From Candidatus Omnitrophota bacterium (lineage in GTDB: Bacteria; Omnitrophota; Gorgyraeia; Aquiviventales; Aquiviventaceae): a stretch of DNA of 39,524 nt. Below, in pieces: positions 17,976-27,521 of the stretch. Numbering within the stretch: the stretch's first letter is position 1; each line of letters starts with the position of its first letter. A program made the position numbers and the translations under genes. Under the pieces are notes generated by a model. It searched no databases, had not been told where the DNA came from, and saw only the letters and a program-made list of their open reading frames with translations. The stretch lies in the NCBI GenBank assembly GCA_023247235.1, contig JAHFGW010000002.1:8722-48245 (forward strand). Reading direction: 5' to 3'.

Positions 17976-18047
17976 GCGGGAGTAGCTCAGGGGTAGAGCA
18001 TCACGTTGCCAACGTGAGGGTCGCGGGTTCAAATCCCGTCTCCCGCT
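17976..18047 (+). tRNA. tRNA-Gly (GCC)
   Basis: Acceptor GCGGGAG/CTCCCGC with discriminator T, D arm TAGCTCAGGGGTAGAGC, anticodon stem TCACG/CGTGA with loop TTGCCAA (anticodon GCC), T arm CGGGTTCAAATCCCG. No CCA is encoded. It is the last tRNA of the island. Confidence 0.95.
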
Positions 18048-18088
18048 TTCTCTTTTCGAACTCATAACAGGAGGCGTTAGAGGCAACC

Positions 18089-18559
18089 ATGCAGATGATG
18101 GATTTCCTGAACGAGCGGGCGATCAGCTGTAATCTTGGGGCGCAAGACAAAGAAAGCGCGATCCGCGAGCTGGTCGAGCTGCTGGTCTTGGGGGGGGCGG
18201 TCAAGGAGAAGGATGCGGCGCGGCTCATCCAAGTCCTGCTGGAGCGCGAAGCCCTCGGCTCCACGGGAATCGGCCACGGCGTGGCCATTCCGCACGGGAA
18301 ATCCGCGGCGGTGAGCCGGCTCATCTCGGCATTCGGTATTTCACGGCAGGGCATGAACTTCGATTCCTTGGACGGCGAGGTGGTGCACATTTTCTTCCTG
18401 CTCGTCGCGCCGGAGGATTCCGCCGGACCCCACCTGAAGGCCTTGGCGCGGATCTCGCGGCTGCTGAAGGACAAGTACTTTCGCGAGACCCTGCTGGCCG
18501 CGAAGGACGAGAAGACCCTCCTGAAGCTCATCCGCGAGGAAGATGCACGTCGCCATTGA
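18089..18559 (+). CDS. ptsN: PTS EIIA-like phosphoacceptor, PtsN/fructose type
   Basis: This single-domain EIIA protein (156 aa) has the phosphorylated histidine in GHGVAIPHGKS (His 69) and the typical N-terminal LNERAISCNL. It accepts phosphate from HPr and usually regulates rather than transports sugar when found without EIIB/EIIC, as here. AGAGG five bases before ATG 18089 supports the start, with AGGAGG further upstream; a second ATG at 18095 is possible. With yvcK, ptsH and ptsI downstream it forms a regulatory PTS cluster; no hprK or rapZ is in the window. Confidence 0.88.
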   Translation: MQMMDFLNERAISCNLGAQDKESAIRELVELLVLGGAVKEKDAARLIQVLLEREALGSTGIGHGVAIPHGKSAAVSRLISAFGISRQGMNFDSLDGEVVHIFFLLVAPEDSAGPHLKALARISRLLKDKYFRETLLAAKDEKTLLKLIREEDARRH

Positions 18560-18602
18560 CACGCCGCGCCACCCGTAGTTCGGCGCCTCCACCACACAAC
18601 CC

Positions 18603-19883
18603 ATGCGACTCTTGAAGTGGCTCTATCCCGGCATGCGCGTGAAGCGCTGGCTTGTCATTGCGGCCGCGGGCGTGCTCCTCTTTGGGATCGGCTCGGCGCT
18701 CCTGCCGGTCGATGGTGGGGTTCCCTTGCGGCTGGTCAGCCTGGTCATGCTGGTGAGCGGCCTCTTAGTCATCGCCCTTGGCATCTTCGGCATTCTGCGC
18801 TCCCTGCTGGAGGTCGTGATTCCACCCGAGCAACAGGATCTGGTGGAGCTCGTGTTCCAGCGCCGGTATTTGGAAAAGGGGCCCAAGGCGGTCGCCATCG
18901 GCGGCGGTACCGGCCTCTCCACGCTCCTGCAAGGTCTCAAGCACTACACGACCAACCTCACGGCGATCGTCACGGTCGCTGATGACGGGGGCAGCTCGGG
19001 GCGCCTGCGGGAGGAATTCGGCATGATCCCGCCGGGTGACATCCGCAACTGCCTGGTGGCCCTGGCGGACACGCAACCCCTCATGCAGCAGCTCTTCCAA
19101 TATCGCTTCGCGGAAAGCTCGGTCTTGCAGGGGCACAATTTTGGCAACCTCTTCATCACGGCGATGACGAAGATCACCGGGGATTTCGAGCGCGCGATCC
19201 GGGCGTCCAGCAAAGTCCTGGCGATCCGGGGCCGCGTCGTGCCTTCCACCAACACGAAGGTCCGCTTGGTGGCGGAGCATGAGGATGGGACCATCACCGT
19301 GGGCGAGAGCCGTATTTCACAAGCCACCTCGCGCATCAAGCGGCTCTACCTCGACCCCCACCTCTGCCTGCCCTCGTCGGATGCCTTGGAGGCCATCCGG
19401 GACGCCAGCGCAATCATCCTGGGCCCCGGCTCGCTCTACACGAGCATCCTGCCAAACCTCCTGGTGCAGCAGCTGGTCGACGCGGTGGTGCAGTCCAAGG
19501 CGATGAAGATTTACATTTGCAATGTCATGACCCAGCCGAACGAAACATCCGGGTACCGCGCCAGTGACCATGTGCGCGCCTTGATCAGGCACACGAATCC
19601 CGCCGTGCTCCAGGTCTGCGTCGTCAACACCAAGCCCGTACCCGAGCACTTGGTGGAGAAGTACCGGCAGGAAGGCGCTCGCCCGGTCGAGCCGGATATC
19701 GAGCGCATTCGCGAGATGGGCTACCAAGTGCTGGCGGACGACATCATCAGCACGACGGATTACGTCCGGCATGATCCCGACAAGGTCGCGCGCCTCATCG
19801 TGCAACTCATTGTGGGCACGAAGGGCCGCCAGGTCGCCGCCCTGCGGCGCACGGCGGCAGCCGCGCCGGCGGCGGAGCGCTAA
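18603..19883 (+). CDS. yvcK: YvcK/CofD-family gluconeogenesis factor with membrane anchor
   Basis: Two predicted membrane helices occupy residues ~15-75 (VIAAAGVLLFGIGSALL and LVSLVMLVSGLLVIALGIFG). They precede a complete YvcK domain: AIGGGTGLSTLLQGLK, TVADDGGSSGRLR, PPGDIRNCLVALA, HNFGNLF and MTQPNETSGY. YvcK proteins bind UDP-sugars and link central carbon flux to cell-wall synthesis; they belong to the 2-phospho-lactate transferase (CofD) fold but are not known to make F420. The N-terminal anchor places it at the membrane, as in some other lineages. It lies between ptsN and ptsH, so phosphorelay control is a reasonable guess. Confidence 0.9.
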   Translation: MRLLKWLYPGMRVKRWLVIAAAGVLLFGIGSALLPVDGGVPLRLVSLVMLVSGLLVIALGIFGILRSLLEVVIPPEQQDLVELVFQRRYLEKGPKAVAIGGGTGLSTLLQGLKHYTTNLTAIVTVADDGGSSGRLREEFGMIPPGDIRNCLVALADTQPLMQQLFQYRFAESSVLQGHNFGNLFITAMTKITGDFERAIRASSKVLAIRGRVVPSTNTKVRLVAEHEDGTITVGESRISQATSRIKRLYLDPHLCLPSSDALEAIRDASAIILGPGSLYTSILPNLLVQQLVDAVVQSKAMKIYICNVMTQPNETSGYRASDHVRALIRHTNPAVLQVCVVNTKPVPEHLVEKYRQEGARPVEPDIERIREMGYQVLADDIISTTDYVRHDPDKVARLIVQLIVGTKGRQVAALRRTAAAAPAAER

Positions 19884-19896
19884 GACCAAGATGCCT

Positions 19897-20190
19897 ATGG
19901 CGCAGCGGACTGTCAGCGTCGTGCACTCGGAGGGCCTGCATGCCCGCCCGGCGGCGGTGTTTGTCGAGGCAGCCCGGCGGTTCGCCAGCCGAGTCACCGT
20001 CAAGAAAGGCCGTACGATCGTCGATGGCAAGTCGATCATGGGATTGCTGACCTTGGCCGCCCGCAAGGGCTCCCGCCTGTCCGTGACCACCAATGGGCCG
20101 GATGCGACGGCGGCCCTGGAGCGGCTCATCGGGCTATTGACGAGGCCGCTGCCTGACGCCGACAAGTCGTCAACCAGGAGCCTGAGGTGA
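19897..20190 (+). CDS. ptsH: Phosphocarrier protein HPr
   Basis: HPr passes phosphate from enzyme I to EIIA proteins. Starting at ATG 19897 (97 aa) puts the active histidine of SEGLHARPAA at position 15 and the serine of GKSIMGL at position 46, the canonical HPr numbers. I prefer it to the ATG two codons earlier. Ser46 is kept, so HPr-kinase type regulation would be possible if the kinase exists elsewhere. The stop overlaps ptsI as GTGA. Confidence 0.92.
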   Translation: MAQRTVSVVHSEGLHARPAAVFVEAARRFASRVTVKKGRTIVDGKSIMGLLTLAARKGSRLSVTTNGPDATAALERLIGLLTRPLPDADKSSTRSLR

Positions 20191-21932
20191 TCACGCTCAA
20201 GGGGATCCCTGCGGCCCCTGGCGTGGCCATGGGGCCGGCGTGTCTCTACCGCAGCGAGCTGCGCGTCTTGCGCCGTGCGATCACCGCCGAGCAGATCCCG
20301 GGAGAAATCACCCGGTTCGACGAGGCGCTGAACCGGACGCGCCGCCAGATCCTGGACATCCAGAAGCGGTTGGCGGAGGGGCTGGGCCAAGACCACGCGG
20401 ACATTTTCAACGCGCACCTGCTGGTCCTGGACGACCACGCGCTGCGCGAAGAACTGGAGGCGGGGCTCCAGAAGCAGCTCGTCAACGTCGAAGCGGTGTT
20501 CGACGACATCATCCAGCGCTACCTGAAAGTCTTCCGCAAGACGCAGGATGAGTACCTGCGCGACCGCACGGCGGACATCGAGGACGTGCGCAAGCGGATC
20601 CTGCGCAACCTCCTGGGCAAGCAGACCGACGAGCTCGGCCGGGGGAACGAGCCGGTCGTGATCGTGGCGCACGATCTGTCGCCTTCCGAAACGGCGCAGA
20701 TGCACAAGCGCCACGTCCTCGCCTTCGTGACCGACATCGGCGGCCGGACAAGCCACACGGCTATCATGGCGAAGTCGCTGGCGATTCCCGCCGTGGTGGG
20801 TGTGGAGGGGGCGACGAACCGGATCCACGAAGGCGACAGCGTGATTATCGACGGCACGCACGGCGAAGTCATCGTGTCTCCCGAGGCCCCGTCGATTGAG
20901 CGCTATCAGCTCGAGCATCGGCGCCACGAGGAGTTGGACCGCCAGCTCTTGCACTTGAAGGACCTGCCGGCGGAGACGCTGGACCACCACCAGGTCTTGC
21001 TGGCGGCGAACATCGAGCTCCCCGAAGAAGTGTCTTCCGTCATCGCCCACGGCGCCCGGGGCATCGGCTTGTTTCGCACGGAGTTCCTGTACCTCAACCG
21101 GCCGGACCTGCCGACCGAAGAGGAGCAGTTCCAAGCCTACAAGACCGTCGCGGAACGGGTGAAGCCGCATGCGGTTGTCATTCGCACGATGGATCTCGGA
21201 GGCGACAAGTTCCTCTCGCCGATGCAGCTGCCCTCGGAAATGAACCCCTTTATGGGCTGGCGCGCCATCCGCTTCAGCCTCGCCCGGCCGGAGATTTTCC
21301 GGATCCAGCTTCGGGCCATCCTGCGGGCGAGCGTGCACGGCAATCTGAAGCTCATGTATCCGATGATCTCGGGGCTTGAGGAACTCGAGCGAGCCAACGA
21401 AATTCTCGAGGAGGTGCGCCGCGAGCTCACCCAGGCGGGCCAGCCCGTCACCGAGTCCCTGGAGATCGGCGTGATGATTGAGGTCCCCTCCGCGGCGTTG
21501 CTGTGCGACCTGCTGGCACCGGCCGTGAAGTTCTTCTCGATCGGTACGAACGATTTGATCCAGTACGCGCTCGCCGTGGATCGCGTCAACGAGAAGATCG
21601 CGTACCTCTATCAACCCACGCATCCCGCGGTCCTGCGGCTCCTCAAGCAGATCGTGGATGTCGGGCATGCGGGCAAGGTAAAAGTGGGGATGTGCGGGGA
21701 GATGGCCGGGGAGCCCATGATGACTCTGCTCTTGCTGGGACTCGGCCTGGATTCCTTCTCGGCGTCGCCCGTGCAGGTGCCGCTGGTCAAGCGGGTCATC
21801 CGCTCCATTGAGCACTCCTTCGCCGAGTCTGTCGCGCAACAAGCGCTGACCCTGCGCACGGGCAAAGAGGTCGAAGCGTTTCTCCTGGCGAAGCTCAAGC
21901 AGGTGGCGCCTGACCTCGTGGAGCAGGGATAA
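20187..21932 (+). CDS. ptsI: PTS enzyme I (phosphoenolpyruvate-protein phosphotransferase)
   Basis: The 581 aa enzyme takes phosphate from PEP and passes it to HPr. The phosphohistidine is in GGRTSHTAIMAK (His 190). The PEP-binding TIM barrel shows GIGLFRTEFLYL, RTMDLGGDK, IGTNDLIQYALAVDR and the catalytic cysteine in GMCGEMAGEP. It has no N-terminal GAF domain, so it is the sugar-type EI rather than PtsP. GTG start overlapping the ptsH stop. With no EIIB/EIIC in the window, its output is likely PtsN. Confidence 0.95.
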   Translation: MITLKGIPAAPGVAMGPACLYRSELRVLRRAITAEQIPGEITRFDEALNRTRRQILDIQKRLAEGLGQDHADIFNAHLLVLDDHALREELEAGLQKQLVNVEAVFDDIIQRYLKVFRKTQDEYLRDRTADIEDVRKRILRNLLGKQTDELGRGNEPVVIVAHDLSPSETAQMHKRHVLAFVTDIGGRTSHTAIMAKSLAIPAVVGVEGATNRIHEGDSVIIDGTHGEVIVSPEAPSIERYQLEHRRHEELDRQLLHLKDLPAETLDHHQVLLAANIELPEEVSSVIAHGARGIGLFRTEFLYLNRPDLPTEEEQFQAYKTVAERVKPHAVVIRTMDLGGDKFLSPMQLPSEMNPFMGWRAIRFSLARPEIFRIQLRAILRASVHGNLKLMYPMISGLEELERANEILEEVRRELTQAGQPVTESLEIGVMIEVPSAALLCDLLAPAVKFFSIGTNDLIQYALAVDRVNEKIAYLYQPTHPAVLRLLKQIVDVGHAGKVKVGMCGEMAGEPMMTLLLLGLGLDSFSASPVQVPLVKRVIRSIEHSFAESVAQQALTLRTGKEVEAFLLAKLKQVAPDLVEQG

Positions 21933-21939
21933 GATCACC

Positions 21940-22752
21940 ATGGCGAGCACCGCAATCTTGCTGGCGGCCGGCTACGCGACGCGGCTCTACCCATTGACCC
22001 AGGACCGTTCGAAGGCGCTCCTCCCGTTGGGCGGCCGAGTCATTCTCGATGCCGTGTGGGATGCCCTGGGCACGGTGCCGGACCTCACGCGGCGCATCCT
22101 CGTCACCAACGCCCGCTTCGCCGAGCCCTTCCGGGCGTGGGCCAAGCTCCGCGGGGCGAAGCTGGCCATCGTCGATGACGGCACGAGCTCTAATGAGACC
22201 CGCTTGGGCGCCATGCGCGATTTGGAGTTGGCGCGGACCCAGGGTGGAGCCGTCGGAGACCTGCTCGTGGTGGGCACCGACAATCTGTTCACCTGGTCCC
22301 TGGGGGACTTCGTGGCGCAAGCCCGGCGGCACCACCCGGCCCCGAGCGTGGCCATCGGCGAGGCGTCCTCGAAAGAGGCTGCGCGGCAGCTCGGCGTTGT
22401 GCTGCTGGATGAGACCGGCCGGATCGCGCAATTGCTCGAGAAACCCGCGGATCCCCCCTCGACCAAGGTCGCGCTCTGCGTCTATTATTTTCCGGAACCG
22501 ATGCTCGGGCGCCTCACCCAATTCTTGCAGGAAGGCGGCAGGTCGGATGCTCCGGGATACTTCATCGAGTGGCTCGTGCGGCGCGAGCCCGCCTATGGCG
22601 TGCCGATGCGCGGGACGTGGTTCGACATCGGCACCACCGAGGCCTATGACGCCGTGGTCAAGACGTGGCCGGCCCTGGCCGCCGGCCTGAATGAGCCACC
22701 AGGAGCCCCGGTCGGCGAGACGCGCCGGCAGTCCCTCGGACATAAGGAGTAA
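21940..22752 (+). CDS. Sugar-phosphate nucleotidyltransferase
   Basis: This 270 aa NTP_transferase family protein begins STAILLAAGYATRLYPLT, a variant of the GxGTRLxPLT nucleotide-binding loop, followed by the conserved KALLPLGG. VGTDNLFTW is the metal-binding Asp region and GTWFDIGTTEAY the C-terminal signature. It would activate a sugar 1-phosphate with UTP or another NTP for envelope glycans; the sugar cannot be told. It sits 7 bases after ptsI and 3 before metK, so it is co-transcribed with them. Confidence 0.8.
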   Translation: MASTAILLAAGYATRLYPLTQDRSKALLPLGGRVILDAVWDALGTVPDLTRRILVTNARFAEPFRAWAKLRGAKLAIVDDGTSSNETRLGAMRDLELARTQGGAVGDLLVVGTDNLFTWSLGDFVAQARRHHPAPSVAIGEASSKEAARQLGVVLLDETGRIAQLLEKPADPPSTKVALCVYYFPEPMLGRLTQFLQEGGRSDAPGYFIEWLVRREPAYGVPMRGTWFDIGTTEAYDAVVKTWPALAAGLNEPPGAPVGETRRQSLGHKE

Positions 22753-22755
22753 CCC

Positions 22756-23901
22756 ATGCGACGATCCCTGTTCACCTCGGAGTCCGTGACGGAGGGCCAT
22801 CCGGACAAGATGGCCGACCAGATCTCGGACGCGGTCTTAGACGCGATCTATGACAAGGACCCGGTGGGCCGCGTCGCCTGCGAAACTTTGGTGACGTCCG
22901 GCCTGGTGCTTGTCGCGGGCGAGATCACCACGTCCTGCTACATCGAGATTCCCAAGATCGTCCGGCAGACGATCCATCAGATCGGCTATGACGAGCCGCA
23001 GCACGGATTTGCGGCCAAGACCTGCGGGGTGATTGCGGCGATCCAGGCGCAGTCTCCGGATATCGCACTGGGGGTGGACAAGGGCGGCGCAGGAGACCAG
23101 GGGATGATGTTCGGCTACGCCACGAATGAGACCCCGGAATACATGCCGCTCCCCATCCAGCTCGCCCACCGCTTGGCCCGTCGGCTGTCGGAGGTGCGCA
23201 AGCAACGGCTCGTCGATTTTCTGCGGCCCGACGGCAAGACGCAGGTCACCGTGGAGTACCACGACGGGCACGTGGGACGGCTGGAAGCGCTGGTCGTCAG
23301 CGCCCATCACAAGCCCGGGGTGCCGCTGACGAAGATCCGCTCGGCCATGAAGGAGCTCGTGATCGGCGCCGTGGTGCCCAAGCAGTGGATGGATCGCCGG
23401 ACCAAGATCTTCGTCAACCCGACCGGCCGATTTGAAGTCGGAGGGCCCATGAGCGATACCGGACTGACCGGGCGCAAAATCATCATGGATACCTACGGCG
23501 GGGTCATCGGCCACGGCGGGGGCGCGTTTTCCGGCAAGGATCCGACGAAGGTCGATCGCTCCGCCGCCTACATGGCCCGCTACATCGCCAAGCACCTGGT
23601 CGCGGCCGGCGTCGCGGACAAGTGCGAGATCCAAGTCGCCTATGCGATCGGCGTCGCGGAGCCGGTGTCGATCATGGTGAACACGCACGGCACAGGCAAG
23701 CTCTCCGATGATCGGATCACCAAGCTGATCCGCGAGGTGTTCGATCTGACGCCCAATGGCATCATCCAAAGCCTCAAGCTGCGGCGGCCGATCTACATGA
23801 AAACCGCCGTCTATGGTCACTTCGGCCGCGATGACGACGGCCTACCTTGGGAGGAACTCGACCGTGTCAACGATGTCCGCCGCGCCGCCCGTCGCCACTA
23901 A
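22756..23901 (+). CDS. metK: S-adenosylmethionine synthetase
   Basis: It makes SAM from methionine and ATP. The 381 aa protein shows [18 protein letters not shown], the signature [15 protein letters not shown] and [19 protein letters not shown]. It is of ordinary bacterial type and length. ATAAGGAG lies just before ATG 22756. No SAM riboswitch is seen in the 3-base gap before the gene. It overlaps ahcY, which hydrolyses the product of SAM-dependent methylation. Confidence 0.97.
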   Translation: MRRSLFTSESVTEGHPDKMADQISDAVLDAIYDKDPVGRVACETLVTSGLVLVAGEITTSCYIEIPKIVRQTIHQIGYDEPQHGFAAKTCGVIAAIQAQSPDIALGVDKGGAGDQGMMFGYATNETPEYMPLPIQLAHRLARRLSEVRKQRLVDFLRPDGKTQVTVEYHDGHVGRLEALVVSAHHKPGVPLTKIRSAMKELVIGAVVPKQWMDRRTKIFVNPTGRFEVGGPMSDTGLTGRKIIMDTYGGVIGHGGGAFSGKDPTKVDRSAAYMARYIAKHLVAAGVADKCEIQVAYAIGVAEPVSIMVNTHGTGKLSDDRITKLIREVFDLTPNGIIQSLKLRRPIYMKTAVYGHFGRDDDGLPWEELDRVNDVRRAARRH

Positions 23902-25207
23902 ACGCCGCCCGACGCGATACGCCATGCGACCGCGCGCCCCAGCCGGCAAGACCCACCATATTAAAGACGCAGCCCTGGCCCAGGCCGGCCGCTCGAAGAT
24001 TGACTGGGCGGAAAGCCAGATGCCCGTGCTGCTCAGCATCCGGCACCGGTTCGCGCGCACCAAGCCCCTGAAGGGCCTGCGGGTGGCGGCCTGTCTCCAT
24101 GTGACAACGGAAACCGCTCATTTGATGCTGACGTTGCGCGCCGGCGGGGCCGAGGTCGCCCTCTGCGCCTCGAATCCGCTCTCCACGCAGGATGACGTCG
24201 CGGCGAGCCTGGTGAAGGATTTTGGGCTGGCGGTCTTCGCCATCCGCGGCGAGGGCCGCGAGACCTATTACGAGCACATTCGGGCCGTGCTGGGCCGATC
24301 TCCGCACGTCACGATGGATGATGGCGCGGACCTAGTGTCCACGATCCACAAGGAGCCTGCGCGCTACGGCGGGGATCTCCTGGGCGGCACGGAGGAGACG
24401 ACGACCGGCGTGATCCGGCTGCGCAGCCTCGAGGAGCAGGGCAAGCTGCGCTATCCGGTCATCGCGGTCAACGACGCGGAGACGAAGCATTTCTTCGACA
24501 ACCGCTATGGCACGGGCCAATCCACAATCGACGGGATCCTGCGGGCGACGAATCGGCTGCTGGCCGGCTCCGTCTTCGTCGTGGGGGGCTATGGCTGGTG
24601 CGGCAAGGGCCTCGCGCTGCGGGCGCGCGGCATGGGAGCCCAGGTGATCGTGACCGAAATCAATCCGGTGCGTGGCCTGGAGGCCATCATGGATGGCTTC
24701 CAAGTCATGAGCATGCGCGACGCAGCCGCGCGGGGGGATTTCTTTGTCACCGTCACCGGATGCTGCGAGGTCCTTCGCGCGGAACACTTCACGCGGATGA
24801 AGGATGGCGCCGTCATCTCCAACTCGGGACACTTCGACGTCGAGCTGGACCTGCCGGCGCTCAAGCGGCTGAGCCGGCAGCACCGGCGGTTTCGGGATGG
24901 AATCGATCAATACGTGCTGCTGAAGAGCGGCCGGCGGATCAATGTGCTTGGCGAGGGGCGGCTGGTGAACCTGGCCTGCGCGGAAGGGCACCCGCCCGGC
25001 GTCATGGATATGTCATTCGCCAATCAGGCCTTGGCCTGCGAGTACTTGCGCCAGCACGGCAGCCGGCTGGAGCGAAAAGTCTATCCGGTTCCCCCTGAGT
25101 TGGACCGGGAGATCGCGCGTCTGAAGCTGGGCAGCCTGGGGATCCGGCTCGACCGTCTGACGCCGACCCAACAGCGTTATCTGACGAGATGGGAGCTAGG
25201 GACCTAG
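23873..25207 (+). CDS. ahcY: Adenosylhomocysteinase
   Basis: This NAD-dependent enzyme hydrolyses S-adenosylhomocysteine to homocysteine and adenosine. It shows [30 protein letters not shown], the NAD-binding [11 protein letters not shown], and [14 protein letters not shown]. It is the short thermophile/archaeal-like form without the ~40 aa insertion of the eukaryotic type. The start is uncertain: ATG 23873 lies inside metK; GTG 23864 has GGGAGG nine bases upstream; ATG 23924 is also possible. Its TAG stop overlaps the stop of the convergent lptG-like gene. Confidence 0.93.
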   Translation: MSAAPPVATKRRPTRYAMRPRAPAGKTHHIKDAALAQAGRSKIDWAESQMPVLLSIRHRFARTKPLKGLRVAACLHVTTETAHLMLTLRAGGAEVALCASNPLSTQDDVAASLVKDFGLAVFAIRGEGRETYYEHIRAVLGRSPHVTMDDGADLVSTIHKEPARYGGDLLGGTEETTTGVIRLRSLEEQGKLRYPVIAVNDAETKHFFDNRYGTGQSTIDGILRATNRLLAGSVFVVGGYGWCGKGLALRARGMGAQVIVTEINPVRGLEAIMDGFQVMSMRDAAARGDFFVTVTGCCEVLRAEHFTRMKDGAVISNSGHFDVELDLPALKRLSRQHRRFRDGIDQYVLLKSGRRINVLGEGRLVNLACAEGHPPGVMDMSFANQALACEYLRQHGSRLERKVYPVPPELDREIARLKLGSLGIRLDRLTPTQQRYLTRWELGT

Positions 25208-26286
25208 GCGGGGCGTCGCAGCCGCCGCACGCACCAGGCGATCGCCAGCAGGTGCGGCAGCCAGGCGGCGACAACTGGGGGCAACACGGGGTCCTTTCCG
25301 AGGGCCTGGCCGACGGCGACCGCGAGATAGTACGCGCACCCCCCCCAGACGCTCATGCCCAGCCCGCGCAAGTGCCCGCGCGTCTGGAGCCCGCACGAGA
25401 CGACGAAGCCGATCAGGCACGCCACCAAGTTCATCATCGGCATGGTCAGCTTCGACCAGAGCTCGACCTCGTAGGATCGCAGATTGGTCAGGCCCATGTG
25501 CCGCAGCCGCGTCATGAGCAGCCGGAGCTGCCCAAAGGGCATGAGCTCGGGTTTTGCCTCCGGCTCAAGGAACGACGCCGGCGTCACGGGATAGGCGATC
25601 AAGCGCTCCACAAACGGCTCAGGGTTCCCCTGGACATGCCCCCTGGCGTCCAGCCGGTAGATCGTCCCATAGAGCAACAGCCATCCGTGCGGCGTGTAGA
25701 TGGCACGCGAGGCATATAAGCTCTTGAGCGGCCGATTGTGCCAGTCATGTTCCAGCACGGTCAGATCCGTCAGTTCCCGTCGTTTCACGTCGAGCGCGCG
25801 GGCATGATAAATCCGATTGAGCTTGTCCAGGATGGCCACCTGCTGCATCGTCTCCCCCGGCCCCCCGCTTCGAAAGACCTGTTGGCGCAGGCGCTCATAG
25901 GTCGCGCTCGTGCGGGGCACGACGCGGTCGTTCAGCAGGAACATGCCTGCGCTGATCAGCCAGCCCACGAAGACAAACGGCACCGCGCTGCGCAACAAGC
26001 TCGTGCCGCTGGCATTCATGGCGAGGAGCTCATGGTATCGCGTGAGCTGCATGGTCAAAAATGACGCGCCGACGAGCAGCGCGAAGGGCGAGGCTTTGAC
26101 GATCACCATGGGCGTGAAGTTCAGATAATAGGTGGCGACCGTGCCGGGGGAAATATGGTAGCGGAGGATCTCATCGAGGTGCCCGAAGAGATCGATGAGA
26201 CAGCTGAGAAACACAAAGATCAGGAGGCACCAAAACCATACGGGCCAGATCTGCCTCGCCACGTATCGATCCAATATGCGCATCAC
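25204..26286 (-). CDS. LptF/LptG (YjgP/YjgQ) family permease, LptG-like
   Basis: The 360 aa inner-membrane protein has three N-terminal helices (from [18 protein letters not shown]), a periplasmic beta-jellyroll-like middle (~residues 135-265) and three C-terminal helices. These are typical of the LPS-export ABC transporter permeases that pass LPS from the inner membrane to LptC/A. It pairs with the next gene as the two half-transporters, and the LptB ATPase is not in the window. Which of the two is F or G is judged only by order. Its stop shares CTAG with the convergent ahcY stop. Confidence 0.85.
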   Translation of the reverse strand: MMRILDRYVARQIWPVWFWCLLIFVFLSCLIDLFGHLDEILRYHISPGTVATYYLNFTPMVIVKASPFALLVGASFLTMQLTRYHELLAMNASGTSLLRSAVPFVFVGWLISAGMFLLNDRVVPRTSATYERLRQQVFRSGGPGETMQQVAILDKLNRIYHARALDVKRRELTDLTVLEHDWHNRPLKSLYASRAIYTPHGWLLLYGTIYRLDARGHVQGNPEPFVERLIAYPVTPASFLEPEAKPELMPFGQLRLLMTRLRHMGLTNLRSYEVELWSKLTMPMMNLVACLIGFVVSCGLQTRGHLRGLGMSVWGGCAYYLAVAVGQALGKDPVLPPVVAAWLPHLLAIAWCVRRLRRPA

Positions 26287-26314
26287 ACGACTCGAGTCAT
26301 GGGCTGCTCTTCTG

Positions 26315-26406
26315 TGTAATGTTTATTGTGTAATGTGTAATGGAAATGCGGGAGCGAAAGAGAGTGGTTTTGCTCTTACATTACACGTTACACATTGCAC
26401 ATTACA
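26315..26406. repeat. Heptamer-arm inverted repeat element B
   Basis: Left arm: TGTAATG, TTTATTG, TGTAATG, TGTAATG (26315-26342). Right arm: CATTACA, CGTTACA, CATTGCA, CATTACA (26379-26406), the reverse complement. The centre of 36 bases contains GAGC...GCTC, and GCTCTTA immediately precedes the right arm, as in element A. It takes up most of the 141-base space between the two lpt permease genes. There is no protein-coding potential; ORFs through it give the spurious TLHVTHCTLH. Confidence 0.85.
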
Positions 26407-26427
26407 CAACATGTTCCTTGAGGTGAG

Positions 26428-27519
26428 TTAGTGGCGGATGGCCCTGGCGACGAGGAGCACGCCCAGGCCCAGCCCGGTGACATTGGGCAGCCACATGGCC
26501 ACCCAGGCCGGCAGCCAGCCTTTGATGCCGACCGCGCTCAGCCCGATTGAAGCCAGGTAGTAGGCGAGGAAGATGATGAACACCCACACGAAGCTGACCA
26601 ACCGTTCATGGTGGCGCAACTGCAGCCCCAGGGCCAGGCCGAAGACGACAAAGACCAGCGCGGCGAACGAGGAGGCGATTCTGCGGTGGAATTCCAAGGA
26701 TACCGGCCGCGTGTCGATGCCCTCGCTGGCGACGCGCTGGCGCTCCTGGAGTAACTGATGAAAGCTCATCTCCTTGAGCTTGCGACTCATCTTGCTGGTT
26801 TCGTTCCGATCCGACCGCAGGTCCATCGCGTAGCTGCCGAAGGTAATCTTGTAGAACAGGCCAGGCAGCGAGGGATCCCATTGGTCCGCAGTGCCGTCGT
26901 ATAGGAGCAGCCGCACGCCTTTGCGATCCGGCGTGGACTCGAACTCCCCCCGCGAGGCGATGATCGCGCGGGTCGGGCCGTTGGCCTGCGGCTCGTAAAT
27001 GCGCACATCGAGGAGTTTCTGCCCCTCGAGTTGATAGACGAAGATCGTATAGGGCGAGAACTCCCGGATGAAGGTCCCGGCTTCAATGTAGGCGGCGGGC
27101 CGCTGCTGGCCGATCGTGCGCAGCTGCTTGCGAAATGCCAAGTGCGATTCGGGAATCAGCCGGTCGTTGATGACCAACAGCAGCAGGCTCAGGACGGCGC
27201 CGGTCATCACGATGGGAACGACCAGGCGCAGGGGCGCGATCCCCGAGGCGCGCATGGCGATCAGCTCGTAATCCGTGCTGAGCCGGCCAAACGCGAGAAT
27301 CATCGCCACCAAACAGGCCATCGGGATGGTAAAGCTCGACATGTAGGGAACCAAGTAGAGCAAGAGGCGCAGGATATCGAAGACATTGACCCCTTTGGCG
27401 ATCACCAGCTCGGCGAACTTGATGATGTGGCCGACCAAGAGGGCGGCCGTGAGCGCGCCGATCGTGGCAAGGAAGGGCGCCAGGTGTTCCCGAAGCACGT
27501 AGGTCCGCAAAATTCTCAT
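26428..27519 (-). CDS. LptF/LptG (YjgP/YjgQ) family permease, LptF-like
   Basis: This second half-permease, 363 aa, starts MRILRTYVLREHLAPFL. The track start at 27588 is rejected because its extra residues (SLRIPHSAFRTQ) are translated repeat element C. Helices near the N terminus and again after ~residue 275 (SFAALVFVVFGLALGLQL) flank a periplasmic domain. It works with LptG and LptB to extract LPS, so an outer membrane is implied. No clear SD precedes the start codon, only the repeat. Confidence 0.85.
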   Translation of the reverse strand: MRILRTYVLREHLAPFLATIGALTAALLVGHIIKFAELVIAKGVNVFDILRLLLYLVPYMSSFTIPMACLVAMILAFGRLSTDYELIAMRASGIAPLRLVVPIVMTGAVLSLLLLVINDRLIPESHLAFRKQLRTIGQQRPAAYIEAGTFIREFSPYTIFVYQLEGQKLLDVRIYEPQANGPTRAIIASRGEFESTPDRKGVRLLLYDGTADQWDPSLPGLFYKITFGSYAMDLRSDRNETSKMSRKLKEMSFHQLLQERQRVASEGIDTRPVSLEFHRRIASSFAALVFVVFGLALGLQLRHHERLVSFVWVFIIFLAYYLASIGLSAVGIKGWLPAWVAMWLPNVTGLGLGVLLVARAIRH

Positions 27520-27521
27520 CT

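Noticed and set aside
22740-22755. SAM riboswitch for metK
   Set aside because: Only three bases separate metK from the preceding gene, leaving no room for one.
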